Shown here: positions 18,174-27,587 of the stretch, piece by piece
Layout: the number at the start of each line of letters is the position of its first letter
Numbering within the stretch: position 1 is the first letter of the stretch
Source: SYLG01 sp965226945
GTDB taxonomy: Bacteria; Planctomycetota; Planctomycetia; Gemmatales; Gemmataceae
Length of the DNA: 64,000 nt
Direction of reading: 5' to 3'
Assembly: GCA_965226945.1 (NCBI GenBank)
Contig: OZ245717.1
Span: 868,001 to 932,000, forward strand
Made by a program: the position numbers and the translations under genes
The notes under the pieces: generated by a model
Databases searched by the model: none
Told to the model about the DNA's origin: nothing
What the model saw: only the letters and a program-made list of their open reading frames with translations

Positions 18174-19595
18174 TCAGTCCTTGCGCCGATTATTGACCTT
18201 GATCTCGGGCAAACCCCGCCGTTTTTTCTCGAAGTAGCAGACTTCGACCAAGGTCGGCCAGAGTTCGATCGACCCCTTGATGACCGTGACGACATCATCC
18301 ACGATCCTCAATAAGTTCTGCTGGAAGAAATCCGGTTCGAAGGAGTAGAATGCTTTCTGCAAGTTTGCCGCGAACAACCGCAGGGCATTGGCCCGTTCGG
18401 GTTTGGATGCGCGATCGGCGGCATCAAGGGTGCGTTGGTACATCGTCTCGACTTTGTCCAGGATGATTTTGGCATCCTCCGCCGTCACTTCGCCCGCGTA
18501 GTCGAAGGCGATTCCTAGTTCATCCAAGCGGCTCACCGAGTCCTTGATTTTTCGCTTGAGGAGATTGCAAACTTCTTCGTTGAAGATCTCCGAAGCGACC
18601 GGATTGCGCATGTAGTTCGATTTGGTATGGTTCTGCGCCGCGCTCACGTGGGCAGCAGCCACGCCCGGCTGTTGGACCCACAACCGGTAGATGTAATCCT
18701 CAAATCGCAACCGCGTGGGAAAAAAAGGCGGCAATCCAAAGGTGTTGTCGTAACCCGCCACTCCGCAATCCATGCGCCAATTTTTCTTGGTCACCACGGG
18801 GCGAAAATTGACCAGCACATAAAGCTCATTGAGCTCATCCGGATCGACCTGTTCTTCATTGGCCAGGAAGAGTTCCGCGAAATCGAGGGCATCGATGTCG
18901 TTGGTGCCGGACCGGAAGGTTTGCGCAATCTTGATGACCGCGTTGGAGTCGATGGCGCCACGCTGCAAGATCAGCGAGTTTTCGCGGGCCAACCCCTTGC
19001 TCGCATTGGTTTCCAGGTCCATGGCCGAGTCGATCAGTAGATCGCCTTTTCCATAGTGATCCGGAGCTTCTTCGACCGTCTTGCCCAGAACATCGAGAAA
19101 CGATCCGACAATATCGAATGCTTTTTGCGAATATCCATTCTCGCCGGAACGATGTAACCGCCCCCTGCTCACTTCCCCTTTCGCGAGGGATTCCTGGCTA
19201 TGCTCCATCAGCGCGTAGGGCCGCATGTCGTCGTCCGAGGAGATCATGAGCCCGCCAAGCGTATACATTAAGGTGAAATTGCGGTTTCCCCCATAGCTTG
19301 GCCGGAATAGATTTTTGATGAGCCCATCCAGCCGCTTATCCCTGAGGCGACTACCCAAGTAAGCGATGAACCGCTCCTTCTCTCTTGGGCCAACATAGTA
19401 AAGTTCTCCATGTGTGGTCGTCTGCTCTAACAATGGATAGTATTTTTCCTGCGCCGTTGTACTGCTATCATCAAAAATTATGATTTTAGGAGCATGCCCA
19501 TTTCTCCAAAAATGTTCGTCGTACAGTTCGACCGTTTCCCCTACGTCTCGGAGTCGATAGGTTGGAATTACAAAACAAATATCTTGCCCATTCAT
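18174..19595 (-). CDS. GT-A-like putative glycosyltransferase of unknown specificity
   Basis: A 473-aa protein that begins like a family-2 glycosyltransferase: DICFVIPTYRLRDVGETVEL, then KIIIFDDSSTTAQEKYYPLL and, further on, GGLMISSDDDMRPYALMEHS, which would be the nucleotide and metal (DXD-like) sites. The rest is not familiar: a central region with RMDCGVAGYDNTFGLPPFFP and a helical C-terminus (EDAKIILDKVETMYQRTLDA). It lies 50 bp upstream of the GT4 gene on the same strand, so it probably belongs to the same glucan operon. Confidence in the fold is moderate; the acceptor is unknown. Confidence 0.72.
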   Translation of the reverse strand: MNGQDICFVIPTYRLRDVGETVELYDEHFWRNGHAPKIIIFDDSSTTAQEKYYPLLEQTTTHGELYYVGPREKERFIAYLGSRLRDKRLDGLIKNLFRPSYGGNRNFTLMYTLGGLMISSDDDMRPYALMEHSQESLAKGEVSRGRLHRSGENGYSQKAFDIVGSFLDVLGKTVEEAPDHYGKGDLLIDSAMDLETNASKGLARENSLILQRGAIDSNAVIKIAQTFRSGTNDIDALDFAELFLANEEQVDPDELNELYVLVNFRPVVTKKNWRMDCGVAGYDNTFGLPPFFPTRLRFEDYIYRLWVQQPGVAAAHVSAAQNHTKSNYMRNPVASEIFNEEVCNLLKRKIKDSVSRLDELGIAFDYAGEVTAEDAKIILDKVETMYQRTLDAADRASKPERANALRLFAANLQKAFYSFEPDFFQQNLLRIVDDVVTVIKGSIELWPTLVEVCYFEKKRRGLPEIKVNNRRKD

Positions 19596-20250
19596 ATCTA
19601 TCTCTTTTTAGTCTGAATCAAAATACCAAAACTCTTCAGCAATACAGAAATATCCACTCCCGGTCCGGAAGTCATTCATTCGTTAATAAATTATTTAGAC
19701 GCTTTTCATTCGAAGGTCATATTATTGTCGCCTTTGAAATTCTTTATCAAGAATTTGAATTTGCCGTCTTTTTTCTGAGTGAATTTCCCTGAACATTTCG
19801 GAACGGTCGCATCGAGTTGCCCATGTTTCCCTCTTGATCGTTCAGCGGGCTCGCGGACCGACCGCATGATCTTTGAAACGCCGGTTTCGCATGGTGAATG
19901 CTTTGGCCGAGCGTCCTTCGACATTTCAATGCAAGGGCCATGCCAGGGATGGTTTTGAACGCAAACCCATTCATACTCACAGGGTTGGAGAAAAGGCCGT
20001 GGCGATCGAGGTCATTCGTGTCGGGTAAATTGCATGAATCGTCGTGCATTTTGCCTGGTGTGGCGGAAAAGCCTGCTCTGGTACGAACAGCCCGAACCCC
20101 GGGAGGCCTGTGACTTGCCAGAATTTCTACCGTTTTTCACTCCAAGAACTTACCTGCCATAAAATCGAAAGGAGCGAATTCAAACCCCGCGTCCGACCGA
20201 CGGCCGTTGATCGATTTACAAAGGGAAATGCTCAATCAAACTCCAATCTC
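19596..20250. other. Divergent intergenic region (about 655 bp)
   Basis: Lies between the minus-strand glucan operon and the plus-strand radical SAM gene. The part next to the glucan operon (19600-19760) is AT-rich and probably holds its promoter. Open frames of 60-100 codons here have no ribosome site or recognisable product. I see no RNA gene. Confidence 0.5.
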
Positions 20251-21780
20251 ATGCCTGAAATCCTCCTAAGCACCCGCAATGCCCGCTACTCGCATTCCGC
20301 GTTCGGTTTGCGCTACCTCTACGCCAACCTGGGAGAGCTTCAGGAAAAGGCGGCGATCGCCGAATTCGATATTTCGCAAAGCTCCGTCGAAGTCGCCGAA
20401 GCGATCCTGGCGCACGAGCCTCGCATCCTGGGACTGGGCGTCTACATCTGGAACGCCCCGCACATGGCCGAACTGGTCGGCCTGCTCAAGCGGATCGCCC
20501 CGCGGATGATCATCGTGCTCGGTGGGCCCGAAGTCAGCCACGAAAGCGAAATCCAGCCGGTCGTGCAGATGGCCGATTACACGATTTGCGGCGAAGGCGA
20601 TCTCGAATTTCCCAAGCTGTGCCGCGACCTCTTGAAGGGCAAGCGCCCCCTCATGAAGGTGATCCAGGCACAGCCGCCGGATTTTGCGCAGTTGCAACTG
20701 CCCTACGGGCAATACAGCGACGAAGACATCGCCCATCGCGTCATCTATGTCGAAGCCTCGCGCGGTTGCCCTTTCTCCTGTGAGTTTTGTCTCTCCTCTC
20801 TTGAAGTGCCGGTGCGCAATGCACCCCTGGAAGCTTTCCTAGGCGAGATGGAGAAACTTCTTGAGCGGGGGGTACGCCAGTTCAAATTTGTCGACCGCAC
20901 CTTCAACCTCAACATTCAGATCGGCAAGGCGATCCTCGAGTTTTTCTTGAAGCGGATGCGCCCCGATCTGTTCATTCACTTCGAGATGATTCCCGATCGC
21001 CTGCCCGATCCCTTGCGCGCGCTCATCCGCCAGTTTCCTGAAGGGTCGCTGCAGTTCGAGGTGGGGATTCAGTCGTTCAACCCCGAAGTGCAAGGCCTGA
21101 TCAGCCGGCGCCAGAACAACGAGAAAACACGCGAGAATATCAACTGGCTTACGAGCGAGACCAAGGTTCACATCCATGCCGATCTGATCGTGGGATTGCC
21201 CGGCGAGACGGTCGAGAGCTTCGCCAACGGGTTCGATCAGCTTTACGCCTTGAAGCCTCAGGAAATTCAGGTGGGCATTTTGAAACGCCTGCGCGGCACA
21301 CCGATCATCCGCCACGACGCCGAGTGGGAGATGACCTACAGTGCCCAGGCGCCTTACGAAATCCTGAGCAACAAGCTGATCGGTTTTGCCGAGATGTGCC
21401 GGATGCGGCGCTTCGCGCGCTATTGGGACATGATCGCCAATTCGGGCCGACTCGTGCATAGCCTGCCCATACTCCTGGGTTCAGGATCGGCGTTTTTTGA
21501 ATTCCGCGCCTTGAGTGACTGGTTGTGGACGACGACGCGCCAGACCCACGCGATCGCCTTGACTCGCCTTTTTGAACTGGTGTTTACCTATGCCAGTAAG
21601 CGCGTCCCCGACCGGCTGGAGGCCTTTGCCTGGGAGCTTTGGCGCGATTACGCGCGCGATGGGCGCACCGACAAACCCACCTACCTGGCCTCGTTCGATT
21701 TCCCCAGTCACATGAACGAGGGCGCCGCCGCCCTCAAGGGACCAGATCGTCAGGCCCGCCATCGCAAAGTCACCACCTGA
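20251..21780 (+). CDS. B12-binding radical SAM protein with C-terminal DUF4080
   Basis: A 509-aa protein. The N-terminal Rossmann-like cobalamin-binding domain spans about residues 1-140 (LSTRNARYSHSAFGLRYLYA, LGLGVYIWNAPHMAELVGLL, IVLGGPEVSHE). The radical SAM core has the cluster motif RGCPFSCEFCLSS (CX3CX2C) and the usual HADLIVGLPGET strand. A DUF4080-type C-terminal region follows. The start MPEILLSTRNARYSHSAFG at 20251 matches the family; the frame is open upstream but without similarity. These proteins are predicted methyltransferase-like or rearranging enzymes of unknown substrate. Confidence 0.93.
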   Translation: MPEILLSTRNARYSHSAFGLRYLYANLGELQEKAAIAEFDISQSSVEVAEAILAHEPRILGLGVYIWNAPHMAELVGLLKRIAPRMIIVLGGPEVSHESEIQPVVQMADYTICGEGDLEFPKLCRDLLKGKRPLMKVIQAQPPDFAQLQLPYGQYSDEDIAHRVIYVEASRGCPFSCEFCLSSLEVPVRNAPLEAFLGEMEKLLERGVRQFKFVDRTFNLNIQIGKAILEFFLKRMRPDLFIHFEMIPDRLPDPLRALIRQFPEGSLQFEVGIQSFNPEVQGLISRRQNNEKTRENINWLTSETKVHIHADLIVGLPGETVESFANGFDQLYALKPQEIQVGILKRLRGTPIIRHDAEWEMTYSAQAPYEILSNKLIGFAEMCRMRRFARYWDMIANSGRLVHSLPILLGSGSAFFEFRALSDWLWTTTRQTHAIALTRLFELVFTYASKRVPDRLEAFAWELWRDYARDGRTDKPTYLASFDFPSHMNEGAAALKGPDRQARHRKVTT

Positions 21781-21908
21781 ACCTTCTCTCTCTTTTGCTT
21801 TGGTCGGCAAAGTCGTCACTTCCTCCTCGCTCGCGTTACGAATGAGCTCCCGCCGATTCTCCCAATTGCCATGGACACGACTTTTACTTTGCATTACAAA
21901 GTGAGTAG

Positions 21909-22817
21909 ATGGGGCTTCGGGCGTTCCTGATGGTTGCCCAGGAGCAACTTGATCGCCGGTTGGCTTTTGCGACCGGCCCAAGTTCGATGCGCCGATCCCC
22001 ATTCCGATTCAAGCAGCGATTCGCCCACGCTGCGTTTTTTCTTTTGTTTCCTTTGCTTCGCAACGCTTTTTTCAAAGGCGCCTTTGCGATGAGAGAAAGG
22101 GGGAGGATCTTGATCGCCGGATCGCTCTCCCTCGGCCAGCACGGCCCACTTCATGTCCGTGAAGAGCGTCTGATAAGCGGGCCGGCTTCCTGCCGATTGC
22201 TGTATGTCAGCGACATTCACCTGCGCCCTCAGCGGTCCGATTTTCTTTGCCGTCAGGTGATCGACGCAATCCGCGGTAGGGAGATCGATGCTCTGCTTTT
22301 GGGCGGCGACCTGGTCGATACGGCCAGCGAACTGGGAGCGTTGAGTGGCCTTGTTCGCGAGCTTCGCAAGGTCGCGCCGGTATTTGCGATCGGCGGCAAT
22401 CACGACGAGTATGTCGGCATCGATCGCGTGGAAGCCGCCGTCGTCGCGGGGGACGGCCAGTGGATTCATGCAACCTGCGCGCATCTTTTTCGCGGTCGCC
22501 GTGAAATCGTCCTTGCGGGGCCCGAGGCGAACCTCCTGCCTGAAGGCCATGTGCGTGTGCTGTGCGCCCATAACCCGCGCATCTGGAAAACGGCGCGAAA
22601 GCGTGGCTTTGATCTCGTTCTGGCGGGGCACCTACACGGCTGCCAGTTCGTAGCCTTCGAATACCGTGATCGCCTGTATCCCGGAGCGCTCTTTTACCCC
22701 TACTGCTACTTGAACCATCAAGAAGGGTCGGCGCGTCTCATCGTAAGTCGCGGGGTGAGCGATCTTTTCCCCATTCGCTGGGGTTGTCCGCGCGAGGTCG
22801 TTTTGTGCCATGTCTAA
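21909..22817 (+). CDS. Calcineurin-like metallophosphoesterase
   Basis: A protein of up to 302 aa with all metal-binding motifs of the family in order: VSDIHL, LLGGDLVD, GGNHDE, LCAHNPRIWK and LAGHLHGCQ. The N-terminus is uncertain: starting at 21909 gives a hydrophobic stretch (HAAFFLLFPLLRNAFF) that could be a membrane anchor, whereas the ATG at 22089 gives a soluble enzyme. It overlaps the next gene by 8 bp, so the two are probably coupled. Substrate (phosphodiester, nucleotide or lipid) is unknown. Confidence 0.85.
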   Translation: MGLRAFLMVAQEQLDRRLAFATGPSSMRRSPFRFKQRFAHAAFFLLFPLLRNAFFKGAFAMRERGRILIAGSLSLGQHGPLHVREERLISGPASCRLLYVSDIHLRPQRSDFLCRQVIDAIRGREIDALLLGGDLVDTASELGALSGLVRELRKVAPVFAIGGNHDEYVGIDRVEAAVVAGDGQWIHATCAHLFRGRREIVLAGPEANLLPEGHVRVLCAHNPRIWKTARKRGFDLVLAGHLHGCQFVAFEYRDRLYPGALFYPYCYLNHQEGSARLIVSRGVSDLFPIRWGCPREVVLCHV

Positions 22818-23664
22818 ATCGGCAACGAGAGTGAGGACGGCCATGCTCAACCTGTCCCGGCAAGTGCGGATTCTTCGAGACCGAATCGCATCCTGCCTGA
22901 TTGCCCTGCTCGCCCTGCTTCGCGGCTTGCCCCGTCTTGCCTGCGGCCGGCCGAGGACTCCGTTACGCGTGCTTTGCATCGTCACGTTCGACATGCTGCA
23001 TCGTCAGCGCACCGGGAACTGGATGCCGGCCTCGATCTACGAACAGCTCGCGGCCTTGCTCGATTTCGGCGCGTGCGCCAATGCGTTTTTCGACCAGAAG
23101 AAGAATTCCCGTTCGGATTGGCACACCACGCTGGAATGCGTGGAAGAGGCGGGGTTAGGCACGCACGCCGCGCGCTATCTGCGCAGGCTGACCGAGCTGG
23201 AAGGCACGCGGCCTCAACCCTGGGGAAGCATCTCCCATTTTCAGAGAGTGCGCTTCTACCGGGAAGAAGTGATTCGGCTATCGATCGCCATGGTGGCCAC
23301 GACGGCTCTTGGCAATCGCCGCATCACCGAAGCGGTTGAAGCGACCCATCAACAGGGCACGCTCAATTTGCTGTTTCGCATCGTGATGCAGTGCCAGATC
23401 ATAGACGATCTGCTGGACTACCGGCAGGACCGATCATGGGGATTGCCCAGCTTTCTGACGGCCTGCCACTCTTTTCCGCATGCGCTTGAGTTAACGCGTC
23501 AAGCCAGTCTCGAATATGCCGACGATCGACTGATCGCCCCCAGGCCCCCATGGTTTCCGCTACGAATTGCGCTCGCTTGCACGTCCTTGCTCACCCGGCT
23601 TCTTTTGCGCGTCTGTCGCGCGGTGACCCGCGAAGAATGGAAAGCCGCGAAACAGCCCGCTTGA
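22810..23664 (+). CDS. Putative all-alpha isoprenoid-synthase-like protein
   Basis: A 284-aa mostly helical protein that starts inside the metallophosphoesterase gene (8-bp overlap). It contains QCQIIDDLLDYRQDRSWGLP, which resembles the second Asp-rich motif (DDxxD) of trans-prenyl transferases, followed by a helical C-terminus with a hydrophobic span (PLRIALACTSLLTRLLLRVC). I cannot find the first DDxxD motif; the equivalent region has FDMLHRQRTGNWMP. It may be a divergent class I isoprenoid enzyme or a non-catalytic relative. Pairing with a phosphoesterase could mean lipid phosphate handling (inference). Confidence 0.6.
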   Translation: MSKSATRVRTAMLNLSRQVRILRDRIASCLIALLALLRGLPRLACGRPRTPLRVLCIVTFDMLHRQRTGNWMPASIYEQLAALLDFGACANAFFDQKKNSRSDWHTTLECVEEAGLGTHAARYLRRLTELEGTRPQPWGSISHFQRVRFYREEVIRLSIAMVATTALGNRRITEAVEATHQQGTLNLLFRIVMQCQIIDDLLDYRQDRSWGLPSFLTACHSFPHALELTRQASLEYADDRLIAPRPPWFPLRIALACTSLLTRLLLRVCRAVTREEWKAAKQPA

Positions 23665-24075
23665 TTCGCTCGAGGCTCACAGGTGATTTGCGGCACGGAG
23701 CCTGCTCCTGCTGGACAACGGAGAGGTGGATCCGGTAGGAAGCAAGAAGGAGGGCCGAATCGGAGCTGTCCCCAAAGGGCGAAAATGCAAGCGCACGCTC
23801 AAGAAGCGGACCTCCCATCCCAATAGCAACGCGGGCCTCTTCCCGATCGCGAAGAGGTTCGAACGTGGTCGGCCATCACCCGTCAATATTCCCTCAGAGG
23901 CATTTCCCGATCGGGAAAGTTCCCTCTCGACGCCCTCGCTGTTCTTGCCATTCTTTGAGTCTAAAAACGGCATTATTTACAAGACAGCCAAATATCACAC
24001 TTTTCCAATTAAGTAATATATACAGCCATTTCGCTTCACATCGATATAAATTAGAGAGTAATTTAGCCGGCCCAA
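23665..24075. other. Intergenic region with palindrome and REP-like sequence at the island edge
   Basis: Contains the 16-bp perfect palindrome TTTCCCGATCGGGAAA at 23903-23918. A REP-like segment at 23931-23971 shares CTCGCTGTTCTTGCCATTCTT with the units at 34601-34650 and 34765-34815. This marks the GC-rich to AT-rich transition into the accessory island. No gene seen. Confidence 0.55.
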
Positions 24076-25097
24076 TCATTTCCCCATTTCATTCTTAGGC
24101 AAAGGTTTAAGATTATATCGAATTTCAAGGTTTCGAATGGTCGACCACTCTTTATTCTCCACAAGAAGATTCCTTAATTTATAAGCTTCATCTTGAACCT
24201 TGGCATTGGTTTTATCATAAACATCAGTAAGCGCCACAACCGCGAGCTCCTGAAATGCAATTGCTGTAACCAACTTATTTTTACTCCGCCAAACATCAGC
24301 CATTCCTGAAAAAATTCGAAACTGTTGCCTTTCAATACCGCGCTTATATCCTTCCGTAAAAGCTCTTGGAATTTTCTCAAACAGCTTTAATGCTTCATCA
24401 TACTTCTTGTTTTTTGACAAAGATAACAGATAAAAACTCGACGACGATATCCGAGCTATATCACTGACAGGTTGTTTCATTTGAATTTCGAAACACACCC
24501 TTGAATGCTTTAGGCATTTTCCCCAATCATTCTTAACTTCAGCGTCCAAACATCGATGCATTAATGGCCTAATGCCTTCTGGATTATCGCTACCAAAGAG
24601 ATTAGCGTATTGAGAAATGTATTCCTCAATCAGAGGAGAATTGTCTCGGTCTTTACCATTGCATGTCTTAAATCCGATAACTTTGATTTTGTTATATAAA
24701 CATAATATGATTTTTTTCCAAAAAAGCCAACCAAATCTCCGTGCATTTTATCCACATCGGATTCGCTTAACTTTAACGGCAGGACCGACGCATCTTGATT
24801 TATGTCTAGTAATATAGTTGCTTTTTTAAACATTTCTTTTGCCGTGAGTTCATTGGCCGCCCTTAGATTCCTGATGTCAGAGATCAAAAGATCAAGTATT
24901 GGACTAACACATATAATCTTGGAGTCGCCTCGAATTTTACCCATAAACTCGATGAGCGAAGCCTCACCTTTATCAAGCGAGTGGAAATCTCGAATCTTTA
25001 AAACAGACTCAACAACTTGACCATAATCGTCATAATCCTGTACCATTACAATCATGCCTGGAAAAAATAGGGCTAAAAAACAAACACCAGTAAGCAT
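24076..25097 (-). pseudogene. Orphan RHS-tip partner protein E (frameshifted)
   Basis: Two minus-strand frames (25097 to 24630, then about 24690 to 24076) together match partner B at 34944-35969 almost end to end: MLTGVCFLALFF..DYDDYGQVVESVLKIRDF, then LIEEYISQYANLFGSDNPEG and CLDAEVKNDWGKCLKHSRVC, ending RYNLKPLPKNEMGK. The break lies in an A-rich run near 24680; adding one A restores the frame. It may be a real mutation or a sequencing error. No rhs tip remains upstream: RAYT debris abuts it instead. AT-rich, with a hydrophobic signal-like N-terminus. Confidence 0.8.
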
Positions 25098-25127
25098 CAC
25101 TTAAACACCTCAATCAGATCAGCCGAG

Positions 25128-25372
25128 AAAAAGGGGACATTCTACTTTTTACTCATTGCCTGTCGCCCTTTTTTGCCCCTCAGTCGCTAATCGCCGCAGT
25201 TTTCGTCGTCGCTCAAGCGCGGGCGTCCCCGAGGCCGCATAGACGACTCAATTCCCAATTTGATCGCCGTCGATGCTTGCCAACTTCCCTCACCAAACGG
25301 CGTCCCTCGATCAACGCTCGGTCGAATCGCTTGCAATTCCCCTTCCGTTTCCGCGCCATTCACTATCCGGAG
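25128..25372 (-). repeat. RAYT C-terminal fragment, first unit of a tandem repeat
   Basis: This 245-bp unit and the next (25373 to about 25612) are near-identical and both start AAAAAGGGGACATTCTAC. On the minus strand they encode the last 60-70 residues of the REP-associated transposase found at 33943 (GELQAIRPSVDRG, SSMRPRGRPRLSDD). It is a truncated duplicate, not a gene. Confidence 0.8.
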
Positions 25373-25423
25373 AAAAAGGGGACATTCTACTTTTTACTCA
25401 TTGCCTGTCGCCTTTTTTGCCCC

Positions 25424-25900
25424 TCAGTCGCTAATCGCCGTGGTTTTGTCGTCGCTCAAGCGCGGGCGCTCCCGGGGCCGCATAGACGACTCAATTCCCA
25501 ATTGGATCGCCGTCGATGCTTGCCAACTCCCCTCACCAAACGGCGCCCCTCGATCAACGCTCTGTCGAATCGCTTGCAATTCCCCTTCCGTTTCCGCGCC
25601 ATTCACTATCCGGGTCCATTGCGCCGGTTTCGCAAGCGGCCCATCCGACAACAGTCCCGCCGGGCCGCTTCGTGCCGACGGCTTAAGGCTCGACCATTCC
25701 CAATCTTGGCTCCTTTGCACGAGTTTCGCGCGCAACGGATTGCGTTCGATGTAACGCAAGGCGGCCAGAAAGTGGTTATCATCCTGAACGGGAAAGGCTT
25801 TAACCCTTCCTTGCCAGACATTCCCACTTCCCTGTAGTGCCGATGGTACCGACGGACAGGCGATGCCATCACTCATTGCATCCACTGACAGGATCGCCAT
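25424..25900 (-). pseudogene. REP-associated tyrosine transposase (RAYT), 5'-degraded copy
   Basis: Minus-strand frame homologous to the C-terminal two thirds of the RAYT at 33943-34600: GNVWQGRVKAFPVQDDNHFL, ALRYIERNPLRAKLVQRSQD, WEWSSLKPSARSGPAGLLSD. The region with the HUH (HFH) motif is missing and the first 30 codons do not match, so it is inactive. It lies between partner genes D and E and is flanked by AAAAGGGGACATTC-type motifs. Confidence 0.8.
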
Positions 25901-25991
25901 TCCTTCAGTCTAAAAAGGGGGCCCAGCCACAACAAAGTTGAATGTCCCCTTTTTCTCATCCTTTCATACATTACACTCTTTTTTGTCCTCC

Positions 25992-26996
25992 TTAATTTGG
26001 CGCTGCTTTTAAATTAAAACGCTCCTCGACAGCTTGCATTGCTGCCAAATCGCCTTTTTTCTTCAAAATATCTCGCAGCTTAATTGCCTGTTTTCTAACC
26101 ACCGGATAATCGCGATCTGAAAAACATTGGTATGCTTTTCCAAGAGCTATTTCTTGATATGTTATTGCTAAATCGATTTTTCCTATTTCAAAATAAGAAG
26201 ACGCAAGAGACGAATAGACCACAGATATTGCGTTTAGGTATTTTTCACTGGTCGATTCAAGCAATTCACCCGGAACGCTTTTATAAAGATTAATAACGTC
26301 ATTATATTTTCCCTGCAAACACAATGACTCAAACTCATAGGAAACAGGACCCAAATGGGCCGGATCCGCCTTATTGGCACATAGTTTTTCACGCATTTTT
26401 TTTGCTATTATTGAATTTTTATACATTAAACCGTAAGCCCCAGAACTCCTTAAGGAAGCACATTTAAGCAAGTAAAACTGACTGAGCATCGGAGAATTAC
26501 TCCAGTCTGAACCTTCAAATCTTTGCATTTCTGCATCGATATCCTCGGCAAAATTTTTCTCTGGAGCAGAAGCCATTTTGATGGCCAATATATCAGTGGA
26601 GACCATTAGGTCCACGTAGGAAAACTCGCCGAAAATAACAAGTAATTTTTTTCGGGCAGATAGAAGCTCATCAATGCGCTTAATTGTAGCTGGATTTTTT
26701 CCACTAATATTATTATTCTCCGAAAACACAGCCACATTCTTCTTAATCTCAACTTCATTCAATTGCTCTATTTTTTTTAATTTATTAATATCGCTTTTTA
26801 ATCTCATTAAGTAATGAAACCGGAATTCATCTCGGCGTATATCCGCTGCCATCAATAACGCGTCAATTTCCTCATCACTATTAATCCATTTTAACATGCT
26901 TTTTTCTGAGCTAATATTTTTGACTACATCCAAAAACCGACTGTCATTATCAAAATTCAATGACAAAATAACAATCGGCACCAACACATGCAGCAT
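25992..26996 (-). CDS. RHS-tip partner protein D (hydrophobic N-terminus, TPR-like helices)
   Basis: Not a family I recognise. 334 aa, AT-rich, with a hydrophobic start MLHVLVPIVILSLNF and then an all-helical body. Its C-terminal half aligns with partner A (38614): SPMLSQFYLLKCASLR, DPAHLGPVSYEFESLC, LAITYQEIALGKAYQC, KLRDILKKKGDLAAMQAVEE and RFNLKAAP. The spacing of the helix pairs is TPR-like. It begins 12 bp after rhs tip D behind AAGGA, so tip and partner are made together. Likely exported; an immunity, chaperone or anchoring role for the tip is inference. Confidence 0.75.
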   Translation of the reverse strand: MLHVLVPIVILSLNFDNDSRFLDVVKNISSEKSMLKWINSDEEIDALLMAADIRRDEFRFHYLMRLKSDINKLKKIEQLNEVEIKKNVAVFSENNNISGKNPATIKRIDELLSARKKLLVIFGEFSYVDLMVSTDILAIKMASAPEKNFAEDIDAEMQRFEGSDWSNSPMLSQFYLLKCASLRSSGAYGLMYKNSIIAKKMREKLCANKADPAHLGPVSYEFESLCLQGKYNDVINLYKSVPGELLESTSEKYLNAISVVYSSLASSYFEIGKIDLAITYQEIALGKAYQCFSDRDYPVVRKQAIKLRDILKKKGDLAAMQAVEERFNLKAAPN

Positions 26997-27008
26997 CTTT
27001 AGTGATCC

Positions 27009-27584
27009 TTAAAAATCAAGGCGGAACTGGGCGCCTGGCAAAAAAAGACCGTTTCCAATTGTTGGGGTAAAACCGATACTGCCTTTTATCGGGTTGCGCC
27101 ATCCAGGATTGAGGAGGTCTCTAAGGTCGTCAGAAACCAAGCTAATACTTGGCAGTATCTTATAGCTGCCATTTTTCGGATCATATGAACCGCCGATTCC
27201 GGGCTGAATAGAAATACCATCCCAAGGCGTTGGGAATATTCCTTTCCAATCGCCGAAGTACTTTCCATGATCGAATCCCCCGGTGAAATTGTTATTCCCA
27301 TCACCAATATTTCCAATAACGGAGACAGGATTGTCAAGTTGCTTTGGTGACACACCTGTCGTGATCGGTTGACCCGAGCCCACACCAATGTCAACTCTTG
27401 GGCCTTTATGAACAAGATCCCAATATTCAGGGGGAAGGAGGCCAGGCAGAACATGTTCAACAGGGGTCTCCGGGATTCCGGGAATTGGCGTATTAATCCC
27501 GATTTTTACACTCCAATCGAAACCTCCTCCGTTTGTTGGCACCTCTGGATTCGGTATTCGGTAGCCTCCAATCCACTGGGCGGA
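27009..27584 (-). pseudogene. Orphan RHS C-terminal tip D
   Basis: The frame is open on the minus strand from the IS4 edge (27584) to the stop at 27009. It contains only a variable tip: Gly/Pro-rich (VPTNGGGFDW, VEHVLPGLLPPEYWDLVHKG), then GISIQPGIGGSYDPKNGSYK, LVSDDLRDLLNPGWRNPIKG and the end LFLPGAQFRLDF. It is clearly related to the tip of rhs A (QPSIGATVNPKNGDF, IITDDVRDLLRP). The RHS core that should precede it has been removed at the IS4 junction. Confidence 0.75.
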
Positions 27585-27587
27585 GAA

